DNA of 62,000 nt. Source: Glandiceps talaboti. Taxonomy: Eukaryota > Hemichordata > Enteropneusta > Spengelidae. Positions 39,333-53,018 of the stretch are shown one piece after another. The translations under genes were made by a program, and so were the position numbers. The notes under the pieces were generated by a model, which was given only the letters and a program-made list of their open reading frames with translations, made no database searches and was not told the origin of the DNA. The DNA lies in NCBI RefSeq assembly GCF_964340395.1, contig NC_135550.1:31326676-31388675 (forward strand), in the 5' to 3' direction. Each line of letters begins with the position of its first letter. Positions within the stretch are counted from its first letter, which is position 1.

Positions 39333-39575
39333 ATAATAATGACGATAATGATGATGATGGTGGTGGTGGTGGTGGTGGTGGTGGTGGTGGTACCAGGTGC
39401 TGGTGGTGGTGGTGGTGGTATTAATGAGTTTGGTGGTGGTGGTGGTGGTGGTGGTGGTGGTGGTGGTGGTATTAATGAGTTTGGTGGTGGTGGTGGTGGT
39501 GGTGGTGGTGGTGGTGGTATTAATGAGTTTGGTGGTGGTGGTGGTGGTGGTGGTGGTGGTGGTAATAATGAGTTT
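39333..39575. repeat. Interrupted (GGT)n array
   Basis: Runs of 6-15 GGT units are separated three times by the same 12-base insert ATTAATGAGTTT, the last time as AATAATGAGTTT. The insert is a multiple of three, so one frame reads Gly runs broken by INEF. I see no promoter or second exon and treat it as repeat DNA. Confidence 0.95.
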
Positions 39576-40889
39576 ATTATTCTGTTTTAAAACCTATTTT
39601 ATATCATATACAAGTCATTTTACAGTTTGATGTTTTTTGACCTCGTTCAAACAATATTTCTTGTAACATTTTATATGGCGACTGAACTAAATGCATATAT
39701 CAACAGTAGCGCCACTTAACTGAAACCTGTTGATTCAATGGCTGTCTTAGTGTGAACAGATTTGCAATTTGTGTGTAACACTTTTTGGAATAGAAACAGT
39801 TAATTGCCATAATTCCAATCCACTAATAACAAGGAAAAGCTGAGCTGTGTCATTTTATCTTGGCTTAGAGTTTTCTCTTTGCAGCAACGTACAGAGAGGT
39901 ATGGTCAAATAATGGTTCAAGGCGCTTCTTTGAACTTAACAATGTCTTTGATGTTAAAATCAGCAACCAAACGTTGACTTAGTTACATGTAGACAAAGAG
40001 CAGTATTTGTCAGATTTTATACGTCCAGCTTGTCCATATCCCAACGAAATAGATAAATAGATAAATGGTTACAACTAAAAACGATACAGAAACAAAAATG
40101 AAATGGGTTGTAACACTTCTCCTCGGATATTAGAATCCCAAAACACCTGCATATGTAAGAAACCGAACACGTGGTGGAGGTAGAGGTGATGCAACGAATT
40201 CAAAAATGAGTGATGCCGTCTTTGTGACAGGCAAATTTCAAACTAATTGCCCAACTTCTATTCAACTAGTGTTATATTTCAGAAAGTAATCTCGCTTTTC
40301 CTCCATACCATGCGGGTACTTCACATCGGGCAGGGATAGTTTCACCGGTCGATGCCATTCCTTATGACTGATCCCCGCTTATGTAACTAATTGATGTCTA
40401 AATGCAAAAACACGTGTTCGACAGCACATCACTGTCTTTCGATTTGAATACTAAACGCGGTTTAACAGTGTTCGTCAAAACTTATCGAGAAAATATCGTA
40501 AACCGTGTACTGCCCTTTCAAATTTCGTTCCTAACGGGTGAATTCCATTTCGGGAACACGTCGCTGCAGTAATGCACCTCTATCCCGGCTTGAGGCGATA
40601 TAAGAGTCACGAAAATCGCTCAGTATTATAAACCGAACCACTAATAATTATGGACTTAGTGGTTTACTATTGGCCAACTACGATAATCTAATGATACCTC
40701 TCTTGAACACGTTTGGCTTTGATGGTCAAATGAGGTTTAGTAGATCATTTCCTCTCCGAGACGTTATTAATGTTATTACAAAATATTTAGTATCAAAACT
40801 GAATTTAAAATGTCAAAGTACTGAAGTAAAATTTGAAAATGGTAACGGTTCAGGTTATTTGCTTTATATGTCCCTCATATCGCACGTAC
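39576..40889. other. Non-coding stretch, nothing recognised
   Basis: The open frame from 40670 begins in ordinary AT-rich DNA and is extended only by the following repeat. Confidence 0.5.
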
Positions 40890-41204
<315 letters not shown>

Positions 41205-42949
41205 AGTCTGTGTCTGTGTGAATGTATATGCTTATTTGTTCGCTCGTTATTTCATTCCATTATTTGTATGTGTATGTGTCACATATGTGTTAGTACCATG
41301 TGGTTGATCACAACACAACACAACTTGGAAAATGTATTCCACTTTACTCTAAAATGTCAAGTTTTGTAATACATAGAGTATAATTATGACGTCAGATTAA
41401 AGTCAGTCGCCTAGCTAACAATATAATAACTCTTTTATTTTATACGCGTTGGCCTCTGTCTTCGTTTTTATTACATTTTAATGTAAAACGGCAAATTATA
41501 CAAGGATAGTATATGATTACTCGTGAAATTCTTCTCTTTTTTTCGGGGAGGGTGGTACGAAACTTTTGTTCGGCAAAGGTAAAACTATATACACCACTAC
41601 CCCAAAGTTAGACAGAATCATTGACCAACACCGCTTGGGGACTTAAGTAATAGATTTCGTTTATCAACGATGTACCAAAATTGTATTTTGTATATTGGAT
41701 ACCGTTTTTCTTTAAGAAAACTTAAGATACAAAATGTTATGAGCAGTGTATGTGGTGTAATTCAGGAACTCCAAATCTTTACTGAATATTGCGTTGAAAA
41801 TTAGTTCTATGTGAATAAGCGTTAAATTAGATGGCCACTCTGTTGGCTGATGGAAATGAAGTTGTGTTTATGCTACAATATACAGGTTATTGTATCAACT
41901 CACACAAATATTTGAATGTAACGGTTGGCTGATGTTCAGCTGTCGTCTACAGTAGGTCCATCTCAAATCAAAATTTGCCGTCAGAGCGCGACCAGCTATC
42001 GTACTGAGATTGTTCGATCACGACAAACTATAATGTTTTATTCTATACGTTCATGGTCGACTACTAACAGTATATAATATCATAGTTCATTGAAACTCAT
42101 TTCAGGAAAAATTGAAAAAATCACACCCAAACATATTTATTTTAAAATTCCATACATATCACGTCGTTACATAAAAGTATGTTAGGCTTAAGATGTGGTA
42201 AAGTAAAATGAGAAGCTGTGTAAAATAAACCTCTTCATAGTTTCAACATTTTTAACAAGGCTTCAGCGACCAAGTATTAGAACACTTAATCACGAAGCTG
42301 CCTTGTTAAAAGTCAGCATTACAAATCAAGTATGTTCGTCTTGTATTTACTACACTAACAATTGGACAAGAAAAGCTTTATCGTCAAATGATCAAAAAGA
42401 CAATGAACTTCCATCGCTTTTGAGAGTTTTTAATGCTTGCAAATGCAGATATTTCAAAACTTTTACTTTTTTTTTACAAAATTAAGCACTGCGAGTCTCT
42501 TTCAAATCCAATGTTGTGTAATTTCCCAAAACACCATCTTCGAGACAGAGAAATTATCACACTATACCAGCATGACCATTTTAACTTTTATGTATTCACT
42601 TTTTCCCCCCGAAAAAATCTTTGTCAGTGACTGTTACTAACATCTTTTTTTTTCTGATTCATCTGTCATTAAAGTTGCAAAGAATTATCGTACATAATTA
42701 TGTTCATTTTTGCGGGAGGTACTCATCTCTTTATGAGCGCAGACAAAAAAGTCCTAGACTTTTTATCATATATTTCCATTTGGAAACTTTTGACAGTTTC
42801 ATCTGTATACGCTCGAAAAGAAGCATTGTGGTATTTAACGATGGCTTAGACCACATCATTAAATGTTCCCTTTGTGATGAGCCGGAATTTATGCGTCGAC
42901 GCATCTCTGAAACTTACGAGACTGCGAGGATTGTTCGTTAAATAAAGAC
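41205..42949. other. Non-coding stretch
   Basis: Frames up to 106 codons at 42.3-42.94 kb have no domain and are Phe/Ser-rich. No gene supported. Confidence 0.45.
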
Positions 42950-43089
42950 GTATCCACAAGGTTGAAATCTTACTCAATACTCAATACAACCACCGACTTG
43001 CGCACTGCTTTCACTTTTGTCCGTGAATCTGTTGCCTTGACGACAGATAATTTGACACCCGTCGAAACTGTGAGCGGTGTCGTCATGTC

Positions 43090-43400
43090 GATAAGTAACA
43101 ATGGCGACGACAGTATTTCGAGTACCATTGTTCGAGTGTGCGCTCTAAGCTTCCTTGGTTGAGCATGCAAGCTATAGGCACTTTTTAACGTGTGTTGAAT
43201 TAACTGAGAGAGATTTTGTGGAAGTTATTACACAGCATATCATCAGTTATGATTATTAGAAAGTTAAAATATCTACTTTTGTGGGCATTTCAGTCTAACA
43301 CCCAGCACAGTCATAAAAGTATTCAGGCTATTTGCATAACTAATATTTATCTTGTACCCGGCCTGAGTGTAAACTGTATCCGAACGCCATTGTTCAGAAA
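43090..43400. promoter_or_regulatory. Candidate SoxB-POU enhancer upstream of foxG
   Basis: Three exact SoxB-type sites: AACAATGG (43097-43104), CCATTGTT (43135-43142) and CCATTGTT (43387-43394). An octamer ATTTGCAT (43330-43337), followed by AACTAAT, lies between the last two. A POU3-type ATGCATAATTAA follows at 43982-43993. The flanking 42.96-43.17 kb is open on both strands without a protein match. SoxB1 with POU factors is a known neural-enhancer pairing; use here is inference. Confidence 0.35.
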
Positions 43401-43427
43401 TTGATAATGCTGAAGATGCACTGAATT

Positions 43428-43613
43428 GAAAAGAGAGGAGAGAGGGGAGAGAGGGGGATACAGAGAATGGGAGATAGAGAAAATGAGGGAGCAGAGAGGG
43501 AGATATGCAGACAGACATAACGACAGAGAAAGATGGATGGATTGATGGATGGATGGATAGATGGATGGATGGATGGATGGATGGGTGGATGGATGGATGG
43601 ATGGATGGACGGA
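43428..43613. repeat. Purine-rich tract followed by (GGAT)n
   Basis: GA-rich imperfect repeats (43428-43506) lead into about 20 GGAT units (43532-43613) with a few single-base changes. Confidence 0.95.
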
Positions 43614-44279
43614 CGCGAGTAAGAGGAGGGTTAAAATAGAGGGGTAGTATAGTAAGTATTGATTACACGAAGTTTGTGAACTGAAAGGAATATGTAACTA
43701 ATGAACAACTGTGTAAATCTAGTCTTTTCAGATTTCGATATAATAATTGTGTGATTAAGAGAATCTTTCTTTTGTAAAAAGCGGATATTTGAGGGACGAT
43801 CAAAGGAGGATGTCTCAACGTTTATACGTTCAAGTACCCGGATGGAAGAGATCGTTATGGAATTCAAGCCTTTCAAAATTTACGAGGAAACGCTAAATTA
43901 ATTCTCTACCTTTTGTCATTCAAACATCACAATTATTGTTCATGCAGGCGAAATAAAGTGATAAAAGATGGTGAATATCACATGCATAATTAAGTCTTGT
44001 AAAACTGTTACATTGCTCGTTAATTGATTGACAGAATAGTAATCGCGAAGGTGAATTCTTAACCAGGTTTTTCTACAAGATGATTAATAAGACGAAAGTA
44101 ATATAAATGCATCGGCGGGTAAAATGTTATCGAAAAAAAAACATATTAGCTTTTCTAGCATTATATTTTATAGCAAAGACACTTGGTAGGTCTTAAGGAT
44201 GTTTGGCAGCAGTAAATGTACTTCTGTATGTAAATTGAGTACCCCTATAACAAAGCTCGTTCGCAGTGAAAAAATAATG
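43614..44279. other. AT-rich non-coding stretch
   Basis: Only the POU3-type site at 43982-43993 stands out. Confidence 0.5.
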
Positions 44280-46190
44280 TACGATCAACTTAATCGTCTC
44301 CTTTGTGAGGGGATAGTGTCACCAGCACCGGACTAATTGCGCGGACAATAATAGTGTCCCCTTCTCGTTGAACACGGCGAATCGATGCTGTGGAGTATGG
44401 CCAGCAGACAATTCATATTTGCTATGTAAAATAAGACTCGTGTCGCCTAGCATTGACGGCCCACCGTTGACAGGTATCCATATTCAGCTATCATTAACTA
44501 CTCATTCGATATGCATTTTCCCACCAGCGAGATCAACGCTAGCCGGGAGAGTGAGACGCATAGTCTCAACTCGAAAAAGTAATAAGCAGGAAACAAGCAA
44601 TGCTTATGGCATAAATGCATCATGAGTGCGCCTACTCGACTACGAAGAAAATAGACGCGAAAGCGGCGATATTTGGACTGGACGGGATGCCTCTTAAAAC
44701 CCGCTCATTAAAACTCGCAATTATAGGGAAAAAAGCCTCGCTACATCATGAACATTGGGGGTACTCCGATACGCTTGTCAACGCGGCAGCGACCATAAAA
44801 TGACCGAGCAGCGTTGACATTTTTTTGTATAATGCAAACGCTGAATATTATTCGCTAATTACATCCTTTGATGGTTAATTTTTCTCCTTTGGAAATATCA
44901 GCAATTATTGGTAGTCGCAGCGTGGCTTTTAGATTTAACAACACGTTGAAAGTATAGCTATGGTCATAATTATACATGGAATGGGCAATCGGCGGCTAAG
45001 GTTCTCTCTATTTAATTTAACTACAGCGTTCGTTCTGTACTTTTCTCCCATTGAAATAGGATTATTGGCTATTTTCTGTACTGGCTTTCCACGAACAAGG
45101 CAACATAAATTACGAAAAATAACAGCAGATACAACTGAATGCAATAATGAGGGGGTTGTCAACCAGTTCTGTTACCAGGCCCCTAGGCCGAGAAACAGGA
45201 GAAAGGGACGCCGAAGACATCAAATAACAATACCTCCATTTTATTTGGCAATTATTATCAGGAAGTTGTACCGTTAATGACTTATTTTTCCACTTATTTT
45301 CCCCAATTTTTAGCCATTATTTTCTTCCCTGTTGCCGCTGGATTGATACCCCGAGCATTTCGCCCACCAAACAAAGCTTCCCTGCCTCGAAGTCAGCTCT
45401 CTAAATCACGTCGATAATTGTCGAGAAACTCCAGCGGGATGAAAAAGAACTTTTGTGCTTATTGAGAGATTACTATTCATTATAGAATATTATAAATAAA
45501 TTGATGCAAGGGTTGGCAATTATTTAACAGATAAAGCTTCACCGGGGAGAATTCAGCCTTGATGATTTTAACGAAGAGTTCTCGGAAGTTCACTTCAGAG
45601 CACGAGTTGTTTTGCCAGTCGAACGTGACAATCGTCGTGTTTGCCGCTCATTCGGCACAATCACCTTGTCAGAGTCATCATTTATTTGCACGCACGAACG
45701 GATCGTATTTTTCCAAGACAGATATAATATTGGACAAATATTTGAAAAATATGACTGCAGGAATAGCGCTGTGAACAAGCGAGAGCGGCGCTGCAAAGCG
45801 AAAACAACAAATAAACGATGATGCTTATACAAGAGAATGATACTATGATACAGCGGCATGTCATCCAAAACTCTCACGTACAACTACTAAAACTATTTTC
45901 TTCATCACGCACAGACGCTCTCAACGGGCTTGATCGCCAAAGTCTATTATTTGCCGCCTTTCATCAAAATGTGAAAGCATCTACAAAACTAAGAAGATGC
46001 TGCAATTTGTATATCCAATACTTTTTTCGAATTAGTAAGCTGTTTCGGGCTACAATGCGTCTCAAAGAGAATCCGCTAAAGAGTTTTTTTTTCCATTCGG
46101 CAACCGAATTCAACTCTTTTGTGAGATTAACTTTTCATGCTTTCCTTTTCTTTCTTTTTCTGAACGCCTTGAATTGATGACAACGATGGG
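44280..46190. promoter_or_regulatory. Large candidate conserved non-coding block
   Basis: Nearly 2 kb without simple repeats and with long open frames on both strands in several registers (45.55-46.18 kb most clearly). No frame has a recognisable domain, so coding is unlikely. TAATTA (44856-44861) and the TCF/LEF-type CTTTGATG (44866-44873) lie five bases apart. Interpreted as possible regulatory DNA about 19-21 kb upstream of foxG. Confidence 0.3.
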
Positions 46191-47732
46191 ATGTCCCCTC
46201 TGTTACGATAGTGTTAATACATTTACCAGTAGGTGATTCCATTTTTTTATTTTCCGCTTTTTATTGCTAAATAAATATATTTATAATTTCAAATCACTGT
46301 TACAAAAATTAAAAAAAATCTTATTAAAAATTAAACGGATTTAACTTGAATTTCTTCGTTTTTGTAACAAAATTACAAAAACTTTTTGCACCATCAGAAT
46401 ACTAAATAAACTTAATATGAAATGGAATTACAGATAAAGGTTGAATGTATGGACGGTAGCGGTATGTCCGCAATTTATCAAACCGTTACGGTTAAAACTT
46501 TAAAAGAGAATTGTCCATAAAAATGATCAAAAGTCAACAAGCACAAACAGTTATATTTGAACCCCGACGAGATTCGTACATCTGAGCAATTTGTACAATA
46601 ATAAGGCACACTGTGAAAGTCAATTCATATATATGAATGTAAGCTCGATTTTAATCCATCTACTCTCGATCTTTGACCCTTGACCAATGGGAATGACCTT
46701 GCTCAGTGTTGTTAATACTTTCCTAATTTCAGCTCTTTTGATACCGGTAACTATTTTTCGTAAACAATGTCGCCAGTTTCTTGGACAATAAATATCACCA
46801 ATGAGACTTCTTTCCAGTTTCATCGATACATTTCGATTATAACTAATCACATTGAGATCAATCTGGAGCGAGGAACATTAAGCTGAAATCCGCAGTTTTA
46901 AAGTACACACGCAGACGAATTTTCTTCTTTGAATACACCGACACGTTCATATTCAGTCCCCTGAAAACTTCTATAACCTAAACGTATTTTTTCTGTGTAA
47001 TGTAATACCGCGGACGTCGGTAATCATTGTCTTTCGAGATAGAAGTAAATGCGTGGTCGTAATCAGGTAACGACGTTGAAGAAGATACTCCGATTATTTA
47101 GGAGAATAAATGATCAGGCGACAATATTTCTCCAGCGGAAAGAACACTCAGAGGTATCAATGTATGGTAATTCAAAAGGAGTCGGTGATGAAAAAAAGGT
47201 GATCCGCGGGCTAGAACTTCAAAAGTGATCATTATACAAGGAAAGATACCTTTTCCTTATGCATACACAACGGGTATCATTATTTTGGTCATTTTTGAAA
47301 GTTTTTTGAAACCCATTGATAGTGGCAGCTATAATGGATGTTTCGTGTCATTTTTGCATGTAATTCATGGTTACCAAGAACAGCGTATCAAATTGAACGT
47401 GCGTTTCGTGTTTTTCAATTGAAAACGACAAAATCATGCCGAAAGATAGACTTTGGTTTCTAGTAACTACGGCACGTCTGACGTTGGATGAATTTCACTA
47501 TTAGACACTTTTGTCGAGGTTTGACCCCTCCAAATATTACACACAATACACAAATATACAACGGTACATTTTAGAATTTTGAACTAACGGAGTTTTAGTG
47601 AGCTGAAAAAACCTGAAAAATTCGTTTCTTCAAGTTCTTCATGACAGTCAAGTTAATTTAGTTGACTATGATAACTGTGACTTTGATGGCGGTGTGATGA
47701 TGCTTCTGTCGCTGGGGGTGCTGGTACTATAT
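46191..47732. other. AT-rich non-coding stretch
   Basis: Long A/T-rich segments at 46.2-46.4 kb. Nothing recognised. Confidence 0.5.
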
Positions 47733-47884
47733 TATGTATGTATGTATGTATGTATGTATGTATGTATGTATGTATGTATGTATGTATGTATGTATGTATG
47801 TATGTATGTACGTACGTACGTACGTACGTACGTACGTACGTATGTATGTATGTATGTATGTATGTATGTATGTATGTATGTATG
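47733..47884. repeat. (TATG)19-(TACG)8-(TATG)11 array
   Basis: Nineteen TATG units (47733-47808), eight TACG units (47809-47840), then eleven TATG units (47841-47884), all without interruption. The TACG block is self-complementary and CpG-rich. Confidence 0.98.
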
Positions 47885-48901
47885 TGACTTGATATGGCGC
47901 AAACAACATAGTCATGTCACATAGTCCCAAACCTGTACGGATTTCTGGAGAAAGTGTGGTTGTGTTTCAACTGCATAAAAAACAATATTAATGGGGAGCA
48001 ACTTAGGATTTCCAGCAAACACAAACATTAAAAAACATTTAATTTGTTTTAAATGCTGAAAGTTGACAAGAGTTCCAGAATCAGTGGTAAATTGCCGATA
48101 GTTCGCATGGTTGTGAGCAACAGTTTGACTGATATGTTCTGATGTTACTTTACAACTGAGGCGGCTGTGGCCGCAGTACAATTGTGAACTGGTGGCAGCG
48201 GTGGGATGCCAAATCACAAAAAAATGCTATGTTAAATCATATAACGAGTCAAAGTAAAATGTGACCTCCCTGTCCTAAATATGGCTGTCCGAGAACCGCT
48301 TCGTAAAAAGCGACACCCCCCCCCCCCCGTAATTACTGAAGACTCCCATACCAGTTGAAAGAAGATGATCGGAATGAATAAGTTTATTTGGTCGTTATTG
48401 ATTGTTGCATTATTATACCCTTTCATTTTCTGATAGATGTTCGTTGTTTTGGTTCTTTAGACTTAGAAGTCGTCTCCATAGTGATACCATACGTGGGCAT
48501 GGTATAGTGCTACTTTAACACAGGGTGAGTGGGTTGTATGACTGTATCTGAGTATCATCGTTAGAAGTTAGTTGAGCAAGTCTCAGTCCACTCTGTTGAT
48601 CGGATCGCCCCTAGTATCTTTTTAGGAGACGTGGTACCTAGCTGAAGGGAGACTGTCGGAGCGCATATGAAGCGTAATCCTTCGTTTAATACTTGCTTGC
48701 CTTTGGGTGAAATCAATTACGAGCCCGTTCATTAGTAACCCAGCACGTAAATTGCCTATCTCTTAAACCTCGCATAAGCTTATGTGCATATCAGTTTATC
48801 TCTGTAATTCAGGTATGATCGACCTCTTCCGAACAATTTGTCTGCTGTTCAATCAACAAGTAAATAAAAGTGACCAAAGACCCTTCTATCAATAAATAAT
48901 A

Positions 48902-48932
<31 letters not shown>

Positions 48933-50059
48933 TAATGTATCAATCAGTCAATCGCACAAGCCTTGTTCTATTTCCTCTGAATTAATTTGCTGTCTTTTAA
49001 TTTACGAAATAGATATCTTATCCACGGAAGACATATATGTATGCAGTGTTATGAATGAATAGCGTGGTGGGTATGCGTTCATATCCTTTTGATCAACAAG
49101 TTTCATCATGATAAATTGTGGTAAGTTCAGCATTGCGGGAACCTACTTGGTTTTGATAGGTTATATTTATCAGGTATATGTAAGTTGCTTGAAGACACTA
49201 GTTTTCATTGGACCTGTATCACATTATATGTACATTGAACACTATGAGGATGACGAATTTTAGATATCATATTCGTATTATTCAAAAACTGTCAACAAAG
49301 CATCTGTGTTGACTTAGTATTGAGTATAGTATTGAGCTGATTAAAGTAGCGATTGTATCGTGATTCAAGTATGGATGATAACCATGTCAAGACTACTTAC
49401 TAACGCTTTATTCCTTTATTAGCACAAATTAAATGTCTTATTATTACTGACAACAAGAACATCAACAATTTTGTTTGCTTCTACTACTTTTACTAGTTGT
49501 GTGTTTTGACAATAAAGCAAACGCTTTGATAAAATGTATACAGTGTCTTGTTTTTAGCCACTTTGATGATTATGGTATGTAAACTTATGATCATTTTTTG
49601 ATAAAAAAAAACCCTTAAATTTCTATCCTCATGAACGTCTAAAATTTTAGATCACCAATTCAACAAGTGTGTTTTTTCAATATTCTTTCGCCAAAGCCTT
49701 ACATAACGCAACAATTTAATTTTATATTTCAGTGTTGCTTTACTTTGGCAGTGGTAATTCGGTGCGTTTGAGTCACAGTGATATATCTTCTGAACACTAC
49801 ATCGAGAATCAATACCGTAACTATCTTAAAATGACTTGAAGATTCATGTAGAATATTCATAAGTATGGAAGTTTGTATGCTTTTAATTTGTTGTCTTTTG
49901 ACTAGAAATCTTATCAAAGATATTGAAAAACAAGGAGAGATGAGTAGAAATAGAAGAGGGTATTTAGAAAATGCGTTTGCACTAAAAGCAATGTATCTAG
50001 TGCTCGTATCTCCAGCGAATATTAACAGCACTCCTCGCATTAATGTAAACTTCTTAGGG
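47885..50059. other. Non-coding stretch with minor repeats
   Basis: Contains a run of 13 C (48316-48328), an ATACCAT/ATGGTAT inverted repeat (48484-48505) and seven AATC units (48902-48931). 48.44-48.86 kb is somewhat GC-richer with no recognised product. Confidence 0.5.
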
Positions 50060-51660
50060 AGGAAGTCTCTTGAATAAGACGCACACGTGCGTCGACAACA
50101 GTGACTGATTGGAACGCTTCGAACGGAATATGGAGAAAGGGTTTCTGCTCCGTAGAAGGGAAATGGGCTCACTCCATCCTTAAATGCACAAAAAAAGAAA
50201 ACAACAAAACCTTTCTGGTAATTTACCGGAATAGCCGTATTGCAAGGGATTTTGGAAGCATAGGTTTGATGTAGCTTTAATGGCTAATAACATTTCTTTT
50301 CCTGTTCGACTGGTATTTCTTTGTTCCCTACACTTATCCCTGCCAGTGGGAAAATGATGAAATCTCAGACCATTTTCACCCCGAAGACAATGTACCACGC
50401 CTCGCGAGTTTGCTACGAGACATTTCCTAATACCCCAAAACGCTACCAACCCAGGGTAAGTAGGTGCGCTCCTCCATTGTTGACAAGTTAAATGGCTCGG
50501 AGAGTGCGTCAGCCCCATCTCCATATCTCAATACTGCTCTCCCGTCCTTCCAGGACCATGCAAAATATTGAACTTCTTTGTTTCATAATGGGAGCTGGCA
50601 AGAAATAAAAGAAAGGACTGTTAGTACTACTTTGTTTCGAGCTGCCGCTCACAAATGACAAAGCGCCAGCCTTTTCACTGTATTCTCCCCTGCAGGACCG
50701 ACTGGAGTTCGGGTTACGCGATGAGAAAGGCGCCGCACCTGCAAAAATGGATAGGGAACTCATTTGATATCCCATGCACGATGTAAAGACTTCAGACTTG
50801 GCGGATGGCAAAACAGGATGGTTTCGTTTTCAAAGCTTTCTTTCGTTTAGTTGCGGGCTAATAAAATTACAGTATTGCGGTGTGGGGAATCTGTGAAAGA
50901 ACTTTTTTATTTCCACATAGTGTATTTACGCTATACCTGGCTTTTTGCGCCATTGTTCATCATTTGGTGTTGCTGTATACGACACGCGCCTCATTATGTC
51001 GCAAGAAGAACGAAAACTCGGATGCGATCGTCCAGATTTCAATATTTATACACAAATTGGGTGTAAATGTTCAACTACTAAGGTTTCTGATGGCAAACAT
51101 TGCTACTGAAATATTTTCGAGCCCGTTTCGTGGCATAAAATGATGCTATTTTGTGATAAAGTCGCCTTGACGAGTGAGTCGACTGTGCGCATCCAAATTG
51201 TAATTAACGGCAAAGCATTTGCCTGACAACCCCCGGTGTTCGTCGACGGGGTCGGTACAGTTTAAATACACTTTGGTCGTGCCTTGTCAGGCAATATTTA
51301 TGCATGAAATCTCGGGATTCTTGCTAAGCAAATATTGAATTTTTATGGTCTTGTTATCCCCGTTAAAGTATGTTTTAATGATGTCTCTGTGAAATCGAAC
51401 AAGCTGTTCGTTGGACGTGTTTTCGCCTTTATTGAGGCAATTTAGCCGCCTAGTTTGCTCCAACCTTCTTGCACAGTTGATTGCCTTTGACTAGTTGGAT
51501 AAAGGGTGAGATAAATCTGAACAAGTAGGCGCGCGTGACTGCTGCATGGAGTGTACCTCGCCTCAACTATATTGTGCATGTACAATGCCTTATTAACTGT
51601 TTTATAGGAAGCACGTGTAGTTTTCGGGTCGATCCTGTTCAGCTTTACTTATTTTTCAAA
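50060..51660. promoter_or_regulatory. Candidate conserved non-coding block with two Sox sites
   Basis: Higher GC, no simple repeats, and adjoining open frames on the minus strand (50180-50524, 50509-50811) and plus strand (50851-51143) that match no family. CCATTGTT occurs at 50474-50481 and 50950-50957. Position about 25 kb upstream of foxG fits distal regulation; an unrecognised exon is the alternative. Confidence 0.28.
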
Positions 51661-52710
51661 AAGGCCCCCTAGTTCATTTCTAAATTATTGTTATTATTTA
51701 CTGTTATACAGCTTATGTGATAGGTCAGTAAGGATTATTGTTTACCAACATAAGTAGTTCTTGTTGATAGGCCTTTACGATTGCGACTAAATACAGGCCT
51801 AAAGGAATCTCTTGTTACAAGTGACTAGATTAACGTTTTCACAGTCTTCCAATATTTACGATGGCTTTCTAGTAAAATGTTATGATCAACCACGAAATCT
51901 GCTCTTGTAAGCGGATTTTTTTTTCTCTCCCTCCTTTTTTTCATTAAGACTAAAAAACTGCGTTGGCCGTGCCTAATACGTGACGCAATTGAAAGATGAC
52001 TTCACTATGTAATAGTTAGTATTTTTTGGCACAGATAAATAAACCGTCTGCTAAACTCTTCTGTTTGAGTAGACCGTGTCTCATTTAAATGTCATTTCAG
52101 ACATTTTCTTTCACATGGTCCATGAAACTTCTTAACTATTTGCGAAGATTTTTTCTTTATATCGGGTGGTTTATTCTGCTATATTGGGCGATGCGGAAAC
52201 GATCTCCCGCGGCGTCAACAAGGCCCGTACACGCGCCTACGCTACTAACACTTATTACACTAAATAGTTTTTTCATCCTTTTCAAATATGCACTAATGAA
52301 TCCGCCATTGACAACGCTTTTCACCGCTATTGCTGTAAGTTTGCATTACATTAGGGCCTCTGTCTTTTTTTTTCAAAGTCACGCATTACTTCATCCGTGA
52401 TAAACATGCTTCTTTAGAAGTGAAGGAATCAAGTTATGCCTACACTATGCAAAACCTTTGAACAGAAGATAGAAGTCATTGAGATTGAATCTTGATCCTC
52501 ATTATAATATGGACAAGTCATTTAAAAGAGATAGTATCTACACATTGTTGTTCTACTAGTATGGTAGTGGCATAACCGAGTCCATGATACATGTCGAACT
52601 CACAAATGATCCATTGCTTATCTTATAGTACAACATATTGCTTTTAATTTAAGTTGACAACTTCACTGACCTTCGCATGTGATTACATTAGATTTTATCA
52701 TCATCAATCA
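51661..52710. other. Non-coding stretch, nothing recognised
   Basis: A 103-codon frame at 52089-52400 is hydrophobic but has no recognisable family. Confidence 0.45.

Positions 52711-53018
<308 letters not shown>

Noticed and set aside
48520-48535. Consensus-like 5' splice donor (GTGAGT after CAGG)
   Set aside because: No convincing exon frame ends there; isolated donor matches are frequent.
49729-50172. 147-codon minus-strand open frame
   Set aside because: No domain; spans AT-rich DNA and the edge of a GC-richer block, without coding periodicity that I can see.
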